Positions 34,401 through 42,725 of a stretch of 64,000 nucleotides of DNA are shown here, one piece after another. Made by a program: the position numbers and the translations under genes. How positions within the stretch are numbered: the stretch's first letter is position 1; each line of letters opens with the position of its first letter. The notes beneath the pieces were generated by a model. That model made no database searches and was not told the DNA's origin. It saw only the letters and a program-made list of their open reading frames with translations. The stretch comes from JAGVYF01 sp041650315 (lineage in GTDB: Archaea > Nanobdellota > Nanobdellia > Woesearchaeales > JAGVYF01): assembly GCA_041650315.1 (NCBI GenBank), contig JBAZLJ010000001.1, positions 124,001-188,000 on the forward strand, given 5' to 3'.

Positions 34401-35093
34401 ATGGCAATTTTAGGGTTCAAAAACGTGATTGGCGAGTTCTCTTTCACTGATAAGTACAAAGTATCTAAGAAGAAAGCTGATCTTGTTATTGATGAATCCA
34501 ATATAGATAAATATTCTAAAGTGCTGTTCCATTTCAAGAATAAGAAGTATTTTTCTAAGTTCTTCGCTGAGAATCTTAAATTGACTACATTAGCTCTTGG
34601 CGCAAAGAAGGATTACGACTTTTTGATACGTGAGATTATCAAAGAGCTTGATCCGATGTATCGAGCTCGCAATACTCTGAAGGATGAGATATTGCTGAAG
34701 CATCTTGATGAAGTGATTGTCGAGAAAGAGATATATCTTGAAAGCTTAATGGAAAAGTATTGTCCGAATTTGCTTGCAGTTGCGGATGCTTTTGTTGGAG
34801 GCAAGTTAATACATGCGGCTGGTTCTCTGGAGAAACTTTCTAGGATGACTGCGCGCAAGATACAGATAATCGGCGCGGAATCGGCATTTTTCAGGTTCTT
34901 GAAATCGCAGAGGCGTGATGCGCCTATGTTTGGAATCATATTCAATCATTCATTGGTCAAACGTTCATTGAATAAAGGCAAGGCTTCGCGTCTGCTTTCA
35001 GATAAGATTGTGATTGCTGCGCGTGTTGATTTTTTCAAGGGGGAATTTATAGGTGACAAGCTGAGGGAAGAGATTGAGCAAAAAATTGATTAA
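34401..35093 (+). CDS. nop5: Nop5-like C/D box sRNP core protein, short form
   Basis: About 230 aa from ATG at MAILGFKN. It has a shortened N-terminal and coiled-coil part (about 1-120) and the NOP domain (PNLLAVADAFVGGKLIHAAGSLEKL...MPARKIQIIGAESAFFRFLK...PMFGIIFNHSLVK). It binds the box C/D guide RNA with L7Ae and anchors fibrillarin for 2'-O-methylation. Known archaeal Nop5 proteins are around 350-420 aa, so this is clearly trimmed. The next gene, flpA, overlaps its 3' end, forming the usual nop5-flpA operon. Confidence 0.88.
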   Translation: MAILGFKNVIGEFSFTDKYKVSKKKADLVIDESNIDKYSKVLFHFKNKKYFSKFFAENLKLTTLALGAKKDYDFLIREIIKELDPMYRARNTLKDEILLKHLDEVIVEKEIYLESLMEKYCPNLLAVADAFVGGKLIHAAGSLEKLSRMTARKIQIIGAESAFFRFLKSQRRDAPMFGIIFNHSLVKRSLNKGKASRLLSDKIVIAARVDFFKGEFIGDKLREEIEQKID

Positions 35094-35646
35094 AAAGGAA
35101 GGAGAATATTATCTGGACGGACGTTTGTTCGACGCGTGCCATAGCAAGCTTGCTGCGGCCATGAAGAACGGATTGAAGAATCCGATTAAAAAAACTGATG
35201 TTGTACTTTATCTTGGCGCGTCGCATGGGTACACTCCTTCGTTTGTAGCTGAGATGTCTGCGTTTGTTTTCGCAGTTGAGTTTTCGCAATACGTGGTTGA
35301 CGCACTTATTTCTGTTTGCAAGAAGGCGGGGAATATTGCACCAATTCTTGCGGATGCTTCCAAGCCACTTACTTATTTCAGGCGCGTTTCTGGTGTTGAT
35401 ATTGTATATCAGGATATCGCGCAGAAGAATCAGGTTGGGATATTTGTTAAGAATATTAATCTGTTCTTGAAGAAAGGCGGGTATGGTCTTTTGGCTGTTA
35501 AGTGCAGAAGCATTGATGTTGCTGCAGATCCTGCTAAAGTATTCTCATCTGTAAAGTCTGAATTAGAAAAGCATTTAAAGATTGTAAGTTATACTTCTCT
35601 TGAACCTTTTGAGAAGGATCATTATTTCGTGATTGTGAGAAAATGA
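35074..35646 (+). CDS. flpA: Fibrillarin-like rRNA/tRNA 2'-O-methyltransferase
   Basis: 190 aa. The AdoMet-binding motif VVLYLGASHGYTPSFVAE (about residues 44-61) and DIVYQDIAQKNQ (about 108-119) match fibrillarin, as does the C-terminal EPFEKDHYFVIVRK. Catalyses methyl transfer guided by box C/D RNAs. The predicted start is TTG overlapping the nop5 stop by 20 nt; a later start (LIKKEG) is possible. Its stop overlaps the ATG of cysS by 4 nt, so nop5-flpA-cysS look like one message. Confidence 0.92.
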   Translation: MSKKLIKKEGEYYLDGRLFDACHSKLAAAMKNGLKNPIKKTDVVLYLGASHGYTPSFVAEMSAFVFAVEFSQYVVDALISVCKKAGNIAPILADASKPLTYFRRVSGVDIVYQDIAQKNQVGIFVKNINLFLKKGGYGLLAVKCRSIDVAADPAKVFSSVKSELEKHLKIVSYTSLEPFEKDHYFVIVRK

Positions 35647-37025
35647 CATTAAAGCTATACAATACGCTTACGCGCAAGAAACAGGATTTCAAACCGATAC
35701 ATAAGAATGAAGTTGGTTTCTATAGCTGCGGGCCTACTGTTTACAATTATGCACATATAGGCAATCTTCGTACATACATATTCAATGATACTTTGAAACG
35801 TGTCTTGATGTATGATGGTTTCAATGTAAGTCACGTAATGAATATCACAGATGTCGGACATCTTACTTCTGATGCGGATTCTGGCGAAGACAAGATGTTG
35901 AAAGGAGCTAAGCGCGAGCATAAATCAGTATGGGATATAGCTGAGTTCTATACCAATGCGTTCAAGGATGACATACATAAATTGAATATTTTAGATCCGA
36001 CTGTATGGTGCAAAGCGACTGATCATATTAAAGAAATGGTTGAGTTGATCAAGAAGATTGAAGCAAAAGGTTATGCTTACACTGCCGGTGGAAATGTTTA
36101 TTTTGATACTTCAAAGTTTAAGAAATATGGAAAATTAGCTGGTCTGAAATTGGATGATCTGAAAGCTGGCGCTAGAATTGATGTTGATGTCGAGAAAAAG
36201 AATCCACGCGATTTCGCTCTTTGGTTTACAAAATCCAAGTTTGAAGATCAAGAGATGAAATGGAATAGCCCTTGGGGCGTTGGTTATCCTGGTTGGCATA
36301 TTGAATGCTCAGCTATGTCTATGAAATATCTCGGCACTCATTTTGATATACATACCGGCGGAATCGATCATATTCCTGTGCATCATACCAATGAGATTGC
36401 GCAATCGGAAGCGGCTACAGGTAAAAAGTGGGTTAATTATTGGTTGCATGGCGAATTCCTTGTGATGGATAAGGGTAAGATGTCTAAGTCAGGAGATAGT
36501 TTCATTACGCTTTCTACTATTATTGAAAAAGGATATGATCCTCTCGCATATAGGTATTTCTGTTTAGGTTCGCATTATAGAACGCCGTTGACTTTCAGTT
36601 ATGAAGGTCTTGATGGTGCGAAGAATGCTTATCACAATCTGAAGAATAAAGTTTTGGAGATACGCGGTTTGGATCTTCCTGGAAGCGATGGCAAGAATTA
36701 CGTCTCTCAGTTCGAGGAGTACATCAATGACGATTTGAATATGCCTAGAGCGCTTGCAGTCATGTGGGAGCTTGTGAAAGATGAAAGCGTTTCTTCTAAG
36801 GATAAGTATAACGCTTTATTGCTATTTGACTCTGTATTCGGTCTTAAATTGGATATGATTCACGCAGAGACTGTTCCTGCCGCAGTCATGAAACTAGTGC
36901 ATGAACGCGAGACTGCGCGTGCTGCTAAAGACTGGAAGAAGTCCGATCATCTGCGTGATGAAGTTAAGAAGCACGGATATTTAGTAGAAGATTCTAAAGA
37001 CGGCGTTAAGGTTAAGAAGATATAA
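35643..37025 (+). CDS. cysS: Cysteinyl-tRNA synthetase
   Basis: 460 aa class I synthetase. SCGPTVYNYAHIGNLRTYIFND has the CGPT zinc-ligand and HIGH-like (HIGN) motif; HTGGIDHIPVHHTNEIAQSEA and KGKMSKSGDSF supply further zinc ligands and the KMSKS loop. Charges tRNA-Cys, whose gene lies 4.3 kb downstream. ATG overlaps the flpA stop. The stop is directly adjacent to the convergent valS stop, leaving no spacer. Confidence 0.95.
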   Translation: MTLKLYNTLTRKKQDFKPIHKNEVGFYSCGPTVYNYAHIGNLRTYIFNDTLKRVLMYDGFNVSHVMNITDVGHLTSDADSGEDKMLKGAKREHKSVWDIAEFYTNAFKDDIHKLNILDPTVWCKATDHIKEMVELIKKIEAKGYAYTAGGNVYFDTSKFKKYGKLAGLKLDDLKAGARIDVDVEKKNPRDFALWFTKSKFEDQEMKWNSPWGVGYPGWHIECSAMSMKYLGTHFDIHTGGIDHIPVHHTNEIAQSEAATGKKWVNYWLHGEFLVMDKGKMSKSGDSFITLSTIIEKGYDPLAYRYFCLGSHYRTPLTFSYEGLDGAKNAYHNLKNKVLEIRGLDLPGSDGKNYVSQFEEYINDDLNMPRALAVMWELVKDESVSSKDKYNALLLFDSVFGLKLDMIHAETVPAAVMKLVHERETARAAKDWKKSDHLRDEVKKHGYLVEDSKDGVKVKKI

Positions 37026-39485
37026 TTAATTAGTTGGTTCTATAACTTTTGCTAAAATTATCTTAATTGATATTGGGAAATTCTCACATTTGATCATGTC
37101 TGGTTCGTGCTTGCCGAATTTTATCGCTTTTGTTTTAATAACAGCCTTCAAATCTTCTGCGCCTGCGAGTATAAGTTTTTCATGATCTGATTGTTCACAG
37201 TTAATTGTAATGCTTTCTAAATCTGCTTTGATTGATAGGCTTGCCTGCGCCTTGAATTTCCTGACTACATTGATTATATCAATCATCATGTCGCCAGCGA
37301 GTTCTGCTTTTTCGTCGACCAATGCGTTATCTGCCTTAGGCCATTGCGAGATATGGATACTGTCGCATCTTTCTTTTTCTGCGAAATATGATAAGTAGAC
37401 TGATTCTGTAATATGCGGCATGATTGGAGCGAAAAGTTTCAATACGTTCAGCAAACTTGTATATAATGCATATTGTGCCGCGTTCCTTTCTTCTACGCCC
37501 CTTATCTCTGGATTGTACAATCTTTCTTTTACAATTTCTAGATAATTGTCACACAAGGTGTGCCAGAAGAATATGTCCACTTCGGATTTAGGTTTTGAAT
37601 AATCGTAGGATTCAAATGCTTCTGTTGACGTCGCTATAAGTTTTTGTAGTTTGCTTAATATCCATTTGTCCATTATCTGGAGCTTTGGTTTTGATAAATG
37701 GTAATCCTGTAAATGCATGAATGCGAATTTAGATGCGTTCCATAATTTGGTGACTGTTTTCTTGCCAGTCATTAGATCTTTTTCTTGGAACGGCATATCT
37801 TCGCCTAGTTTGGAGCCTGCTGCCCAGTATCTCAATGCGTCAGCGCCGTATTTGTCAACCATCAGCTGCGGTTCTATGGTATTGCCTTTGGATTTGGACA
37901 TCTTCTTCCCGTGCGGGTCAAGTGCCCAACCTGAGATGACGATGTTCTCCCAAGGATTGACATTGTTGTGCATTTGGCTCTTTACCATTGTGTTGAATAA
38001 CCAGAAGCTAATGATGTCGTGCGCCTGAGGTCTCAATGACATTGGATAAAGTTTTGTGAATATCTTATGGTCTTTGAAAAGTTCTGTTGATAACTGCGGT
38101 GATAGTGATGACGTCGCCCATGTATCCAAGACATCTTTTTCAGGGATAAATTCTTTCGATCCGCATTTTGGGCAAGGCGTTTTCGGATTACTAGTTAATG
38201 GATCTATTGGTAAGTCTTTTTCGTCCGCTAGAATCACATTCTCGCATTTCTTGCAGTACCATACTGGAAATGGAACTCCGAAATATCTTTGTCTAGAGAT
38301 GCACCAGTCCCATTGCAAGCCAAGTATCCAGTTGTCTAATCTTGATTTCATATAAGGCGGATACCAATTCATCTGCCTGCCTGCTTCTAGAAATTTTTCT
38401 CTTAAGTCAAGATATTTGATGAACCATTGCTTAGTCTCTAGGATTTCAATAGGTGTTCCACATCTTTCGTGCACATTCACTGTATGGGATATTTGTTTTT
38501 GTCCAGTCAATAGATTTTCGGCTTTAAGGTCTTCGATGACTTCTTTCCTTGCTTCGGCAATCTTCATGCCTTTGTATTTGCCGGTAAGATCTGTCATCTT
38601 GCCGTCTTTTGTGATTGCGATTTTTAATGGGAGATTGTGAGCCTTGTACCATTCGATGTCAGTTTGGTCTCCGAATGTGCAGCACATGACTAAGCCAGTT
38701 CCTTTTTCAGGGTCTGCTCTTTCGTCTGCTAAAATAGGGACTTCGAAGTTCATTAATGGGACTTTAGCTTTTTTGCCGATTATATCTTTGTATCTTGTGT
38801 CAGTTGGATTTGCGAATAGTGCTACGCATGCAGGTAGCATTTCCGGTCTTGTTGTTGCGACGGTGAGTTCTTTGCCACCTATTTTGAATATGATATCGTT
38901 GAAATGTGAGGTAAGTTCTTTGTCTTCTAACTCTACCTGCGCAATAGCAGTCTGGCATTCAGGGCACCAAATTGTCGGCGACTCTTTCCTGTACTCCCTT
39001 CCGTCTTTGTATAATTGGATGAAAGACCTTTGAGAGATCCTTCTGCTATGATCATTGATAGTTGAGTAGAATATGTCCCAATCACATGAGATTCCGATTC
39101 TTTTCCAGTCGTCTACGAATTTCGGTCTTATTTCTTTTAATGTTTCTATGCAGAGCTGGATGAATTCTTCTCTTTTCATCATGCTAGCTTTGACTTTTTT
39201 TGTCTTTTCGATTAATCTTTCAGTTGGAAGTCCGTTATCATCTGTTCCGAACGGATAGAATACGTTCTTTCCTGTCATCCTATGATATCTGACTATGAAG
39301 TCCTGTTGTGAGTATGAGAATGAATGGCCCAAATGCATCGCGCCTGACACTGTTGGTGGAGGTGTATCTACAGAATAAACTGGCCTGGTTGAGTTAGGAT
39401 TGAATTTGTAGATTCCTTTCTCTTGCCAGAGCTTCTGAATCCTAGGTTCGTCCACTTTCGCGTCATAATTGACTACGTTATCCAT
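37026..39485 (-). CDS. valS: Valyl-tRNA synthetase
   Basis: 819 aa class I synthetase of archaeal size. Motifs: SGAMHLGHSFSYSQQDF (HIGH-like HLGH), ValRS-type zinc-like IWCPECQTAI and CGSKEFIPEKDV, the editing domain (VATTRPEMLPACVALFAN), and KKMSKSKGNTIEP (KMSKS). The C-terminal anticodon-binding domain (WILSKLQKL...KLFAPIMPHITE) is complete. It is convergent with cysS and divergent from rfcL. Confidence 0.95.
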   Translation of the reverse strand: MDNVVNYDAKVDEPRIQKLWQEKGIYKFNPNSTRPVYSVDTPPPTVSGAMHLGHSFSYSQQDFIVRYHRMTGKNVFYPFGTDDNGLPTERLIEKTKKVKASMMKREEFIQLCIETLKEIRPKFVDDWKRIGISCDWDIFYSTINDHSRRISQRSFIQLYKDGREYRKESPTIWCPECQTAIAQVELEDKELTSHFNDIIFKIGGKELTVATTRPEMLPACVALFANPTDTRYKDIIGKKAKVPLMNFEVPILADERADPEKGTGLVMCCTFGDQTDIEWYKAHNLPLKIAITKDGKMTDLTGKYKGMKIAEARKEVIEDLKAENLLTGQKQISHTVNVHERCGTPIEILETKQWFIKYLDLREKFLEAGRQMNWYPPYMKSRLDNWILGLQWDWCISRQRYFGVPFPVWYCKKCENVILADEKDLPIDPLTSNPKTPCPKCGSKEFIPEKDVLDTWATSSLSPQLSTELFKDHKIFTKLYPMSLRPQAHDIISFWLFNTMVKSQMHNNVNPWENIVISGWALDPHGKKMSKSKGNTIEPQLMVDKYGADALRYWAAGSKLGEDMPFQEKDLMTGKKTVTKLWNASKFAFMHLQDYHLSKPKLQIMDKWILSKLQKLIATSTEAFESYDYSKPKSEVDIFFWHTLCDNYLEIVKERLYNPEIRGVEERNAAQYALYTSLLNVLKLFAPIMPHITESVYLSYFAEKERCDSIHISQWPKADNALVDEKAELAGDMMIDIINVVRKFKAQASLSIKADLESITINCEQSDHEKLILAGAEDLKAVIKTKAIKFGKHEPDMIKCENFPISIKIILAKVIEPTN

Positions 39486-39586
39486 AGCATCGGTGTATAC
39501 ATGGCGGATTTAAAAAGGTTACTAGAATTCATATATAGGGTAGCAATCATAAATGTATAAATATGAGTAAAGAGTAATTCTATATT

Positions 39587-40798
39587 ATGGCCGCAGACAC
39601 ATGGACTAAGAAGTATGCGCCTAAGAAAGGCGCGGAAGTTGTAGGTCAGGATAAGGCGATTACTGCACTGAAGACTTTCGTTGTCAATTTTAAGAACGCT
39701 AAACGTCGCGGTCTTATTCTGTATGGTCCGCCTGGTTGCGGAAAGACTTCTTCAGTTTATGCAATTGCTAATGAACTTGCTAAAGAAATCATTGAAGTGA
39801 ATGCTTCAGATTGCAGAAATAAAGATGCGATTGATGCGGTTGTTGGTTCTGCTTCGAAGCAGACTTCTCTTTTTTTCAGGGGCAAGATTATACTTGTGGA
39901 TGAGCTTGACGGAGTATCCGGCATGAATGATCGCGGTGGAGTGGCTGCAATAGCCGATATTGTGAAAACAACTTCATTTCCTATCGTAATTACTGCGAAT
40001 AATCCTTTCGATGAGAAGTTTTCATCTCTGCGCAAGGTGTGCGATTCAACGGAGTTTGTTGAGATGGATTGCAATAATGCATTTGCGATTTTACGAAAGA
40101 TAGCTGACGCCGAAAAGTTGAAATGCGAAGATGCTGATCTGAAATCACTCGCTCGACGTTCTGGCGGCGATTTGCGCGGAGCGATCACTGATTTGCAGAT
40201 ATTGACAACTGTCGGCGGCGTTTTCGATAAGAACGCTCTTGATGATCTTGAAGGGAGGAAGCAGACTGAATCAATGCCGACTGCTCTGACTAAGGTATTG
40301 AAAACGACTGATCCGAAAATTGCACTTACTGCATTCGAGAATGTGAATGAGGATGTGGATGAGCAGATGATGTGGGTCGATTATAATCTTGGCATGGAAT
40401 ATACAAAAGCTGAGGATTTGTATCGCGCTTATACTTCACTTGCGAAGGCTGACATATTTAGTCATCGTATTAGACGATGGATGCATTGGAGATATCTTGT
40501 ATATGTCGGCGCTTTGATGACTGCAGGTGTCGCTGTGGCGAAGGATGAGAAGTACAAGTTCGTAGGATACAAACCGACTTCGCGTATCTTGAAGATATGG
40601 GGCGCGAATATGAGAAACGCGAAAAAGAAAGCGATTGCTGAGAAAATCGCTGAACATACACACACTTCCAAGAAGGTTGTGATTCGCGATGTTATGCCTT
40701 ATTTACAAGTCGCTTTTAAGAATGATGCTAATATGTGCAAATCTGTTTCTGAAGAGCTTGATCTGAGTTCGGAAGAAGTTGATTGGCTGAAGAAGTAA
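39587..40798 (+). CDS. rfcL: Replication factor C large subunit
   Basis: 403 aa. Clamp-loader AAA+ ATPase: TKKYAPKKGAEVVGQ start, Walker A LYGPPGCGKTSS (about residue 44), Walker B IILVDELDGVSG, sensor 1 ITANNPF, and SRC-like arginine region replaced by KVCDS. It works with RfcS to load the PCNA clamp. The C-terminal region (about 240-403) carries a lysine-rich tail shorter than in many Archaea. The RfcS partner lies 20 kb away on the minus strand. Confidence 0.93.
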   Translation: MAADTWTKKYAPKKGAEVVGQDKAITALKTFVVNFKNAKRRGLILYGPPGCGKTSSVYAIANELAKEIIEVNASDCRNKDAIDAVVGSASKQTSLFFRGKIILVDELDGVSGMNDRGGVAAIADIVKTTSFPIVITANNPFDEKFSSLRKVCDSTEFVEMDCNNAFAILRKIADAEKLKCEDADLKSLARRSGGDLRGAITDLQILTTVGGVFDKNALDDLEGRKQTESMPTALTKVLKTTDPKIALTAFENVNEDVDEQMMWVDYNLGMEYTKAEDLYRAYTSLAKADIFSHRIRRWMHWRYLVYVGALMTAGVAVAKDEKYKFVGYKPTSRILKIWGANMRNAKKKAIAEKIAEHTHTSKKVVIRDVMPYLQVAFKNDANMCKSVSEELDLSSEEVDWLKK

Positions 40799-40823
40799 TT
40801 TAACTATTATAATTGTTGAATTC

Positions 40824-41237
40824 TTATAATCTATTTTTATATTTGATAATTAATTCACGTACGCCTAAAACTAAATCTTTTTCTAATATTTCGTCAATTG
40901 AGAAATAGCTTACCTTTTGTCCTTCATTTAAATTAATCTCATGCAGTTCTGCATCAATCAATGCTTTAAATATGTAAATATCGATGTTATAATCCTTTTC
41001 TTGAATTCTTTGCGTATGTTGAATCTTTGTGACCAAATCAACATTATAAATGTCAGTACCAATTTCTTCTCTAATTTCCCTGATCAATGCTTCTGTAGGA
41101 TTCTCTCCTTCTTCAATCCCTCCGCCGAGTATTGACCATTTATTAGGGTTGGGAATAGTTGGTTTATTATCTCGTAAGACGAATAGATATTTATCCAATT
41201 TTGGATTTTTCAGAAAAACTTTAGCACCAGGTAACAT
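40824..41237 (-). CDS. Nudix hydrolase
   Basis: 137 aa. The Nudix box is complete: GGGIEEGENPTEALIREIREEIGTD (G-x5-E-x7-REUxEExGU). It hydrolyses a nucleoside diphosphate linked to another group; the exact substrate (oxidised nucleotide, cap or sugar-nucleotide) is unknown. Start at the first ATG with an AT-rich promoter region and no clear Shine-Dalgarno. Convergent with rfcL. Confidence 0.88.
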   Translation of the reverse strand: MLPGAKVFLKNPKLDKYLFVLRDNKPTIPNPNKWSILGGGIEEGENPTEALIREIREEIGTDIYNVDLVTKIQHTQRIQEKDYNIDIYIFKALIDAELHEINLNEGQKVSYFSIDEILEKDLVLGVRELIIKYKNRL

Positions 41238-41284
41238 ATTAGGAAATATTATAATTAGATATAAAAAGATGCCTAAATATAAAA

Positions 41285-41358
41285 AGGAGGTACTGGGATT
41301 TGAACCCAGAGGTTATCGGGTTGCAGCCGATTGCCTTACCGGATTTGGCGATACCTCC
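41285..41358 (-). tRNA. tRNA-Cys (anticodon GCA)
   Basis: Complete cloverleaf on the minus strand: 7-bp acceptor GGAGGTA/TACCTCC, D arm GCC...GGC, anticodon stem ATCGG/CCGAT with loop CTGCAAC, T stem CTGGG/CCCAG with loop TTCAAAT, and discriminator T. U73 and the GCA anticodon are identity elements for CysRS. No CCA encoded. A short T-run (TTTTT) follows. There is no TATA in the 40 nt before it, but one exists about 95 nt upstream, so the transcript probably has a leader. Confidence 0.95.
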
Positions 41359-41489
41359 AGCTTTTTGACTCCGCTGCGCTCCGCAAAAACCTGGGAAAAC
41401 AACGCAAGTGGGGTATTACTACGTAAACCCCACGAAGAGTTAATTCTTCATATTTATAACGATTTATTGTCTTTGGTGAATATAAAAAA
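41359..41489 (-). ncRNA. Structured leader or spacer between tRNA-Arg and tRNA-Cys
   Basis: On the minus strand a TATA-like TTATAAATAT (about 41450-41459) precedes a strong hairpin, GTGGGGT and TTAC/GTAA with one bulged A (41408-41433), starting near the expected transcript start. A 6-bp GAAGAG/TTCTTC-type hairpin lies just upstream of it and a G+C-rich stretch with GCGGAG repeated occurs close to the tRNA. It could be the tRNA-Cys leader, or a terminator/processing signal. Confidence 0.4.
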
Positions 41490-41596
41490 CGCACTCGGGA
41501 GGATTTGAACCCCCGATCTACAGCTTAGAAGGCTCTAGCGAAAAGGCAATTATTTACTGCCATTTTGTCGCCTTATCCAGGCTAGGCTACGAGTGC
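41490..41596 (-). tRNA. tRNA-Arg (anticodon TCT) interrupted by an intron in the anticodon stem
   Basis: Minus-strand cloverleaf: acceptor GCACTCG/CGAGTGC, D arm GCCTAGCCTGGATAAGGC, anticodon loop CTTCTAA (TCT), anticodon stem completed by ACAGC/GCTGT only after removing 32 nt, variable loop AGATC, T arm GGGGG-TTCAAAT-CCTCC, discriminator G. Box A-like TATATTTATAAAT lies about 30 nt upstream and a T-run follows. The mature tRNA would be 75 nt including the discriminator. Confidence 0.9.
41535..41566 (-). other. 32-nt non-canonical intron in tRNA-Arg(TCT)
   Basis: The intron sits in the 5' half of the anticodon stem (mature ACAGC is split after AC or ACA), not at the canonical 37/38 position. 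It begins AAAATGGCAG and ends CTAG in tRNA sense; GGCA/TGCC and GCGA/TCGC stems can form a relaxed bulge-helix-bulge. Exact splice points can shift by one nucleotide because flanking As are identical. Removal restores a perfect cloverleaf. Confidence 0.8.
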
Positions 41597-41642
41597 ATAT
41601 ATAAACGAAAGAAATAAGCGATTTATAAATATAGCGGTAAAT

Positions 41643-42725
41643 CTAATCCAAGAACTTCTTTTTCTTGATCTTTTCAGGCAGATATGTATCTGAGATGAAT
41701 GTGATACCTCTTGCGCTCATAGCCTGAATCTCGGCTTTTGCCTTGAAGTCTTTCATCTTCTTGAACTGTTTCTGCCATGCTGCATTGTCCTTAAACCAAG
41801 GATATTCTGACATCTGTTTAAGCCTGCTGATGTCAACGTCTTTTAGTTTGATGAAATGTTTTTGAAGTCCGTAATCTTCAATATCTTCTGCCATGATGCC
41901 TAGGAATTTGGCTTCAGGTATAGCTAGTTTCTCTGACATGTGAGCAAGACTGATGGAACCGAATTTCAATACTGAGTATATGTAGAAACCCCATGGATCA
42001 AAATCTGCAAGCACATAGATCGGGAGCTTGTGCTCTTTCGCTAATCTCTGGAGCAATCTTCTGATGCCTCTCGTAGTCTGGCCTTGAGATGTTACAATGA
42101 TACAGTTCTGTTTCTTCCAGAATTTATCTTCATGAAGACGTTCCCAGACTGCCTGTTTCTCCATGTAAATCACGTAATCTGCTTTGACTTCTTTGAATTC
42201 GATATTTTCAACATTTGACGGGATTGACCAACCACCTGAACCTAGTTTTGACCAGTTGATTGTATCTTCTCCGTCTATGATTGTGACGTTTCCTGCAACT
42301 GAACCCATTTTGTTTGCGTTGATGTTCAATTCTTCCCTTGAGCAGTCTGTCATCAATTCTAGATCTTCCAATGATTTGTCTGATTCTGACTGATCGTCAA
42401 CAATGTTAGCATTAGTGCCAGGTATATTCCTTTTGGCCATGTAGAACACATCCCTTAAGCTGGCGTGTTTGGATATCTCTAGGAGCTGTTTTGCGATTTT
42501 CGCTACCTCTAGCGTCTGCATGAATTTCTTCGCATGACCGACATTGAAGAAACTTCTTTTAGCAAGGTTTTCGCCTAGCATCAATCTTTTCTTCTTTTCG
42601 TCAAATTGGACGTTTGATAATGCGCGCGTTCCGAATTCTATTGTAGGATTTTTCGCGCTCTTTACATCTTTCAGTAGTCCTTTACCGAGTTTTTGCAATT
42701 CAGATAATGCTTTCTTTTCACTCAT
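41643..42725 (-). CDS. top6A: DNA topoisomerase VI subunit A
   Basis: 360 aa, usual length. The winged-helix catalytic Tyr is in LRDVFYMAKR (about residue 101), and the Toprim domain shows YVIYMEKQAVWERL (catalytic Glu) and VLADFDPWGFYIY (DxD metal site). With subunit B it forms the ATP-dependent type IIB topoisomerase that relieves positive supercoils. Start at MSEKK with GGTGAT upstream; the ORF can be read three codons earlier. The start overlaps the top6B stop, so the pair is translationally coupled. Confidence 0.94.
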   Translation of the reverse strand: MSEKKALSELQKLGKGLLKDVKSAKNPTIEFGTRALSNVQFDEKKKRLMLGENLAKRSFFNVGHAKKFMQTLEVAKIAKQLLEISKHASLRDVFYMAKRNIPGTNANIVDDQSESDKSLEDLELMTDCSREELNINANKMGSVAGNVTIIDGEDTINWSKLGSGGWSIPSNVENIEFKEVKADYVIYMEKQAVWERLHEDKFWKKQNCIIVTSQGQTTRGIRRLLQRLAKEHKLPIYVLADFDPWGFYIYSVLKFGSISLAHMSEKLAIPEAKFLGIMAEDIEDYGLQKHFIKLKDVDISRLKQMSEYPWFKDNAAWQKQFKKMKDFKAKAEIQAMSARGITFISDTYLPEKIKKKKFLD

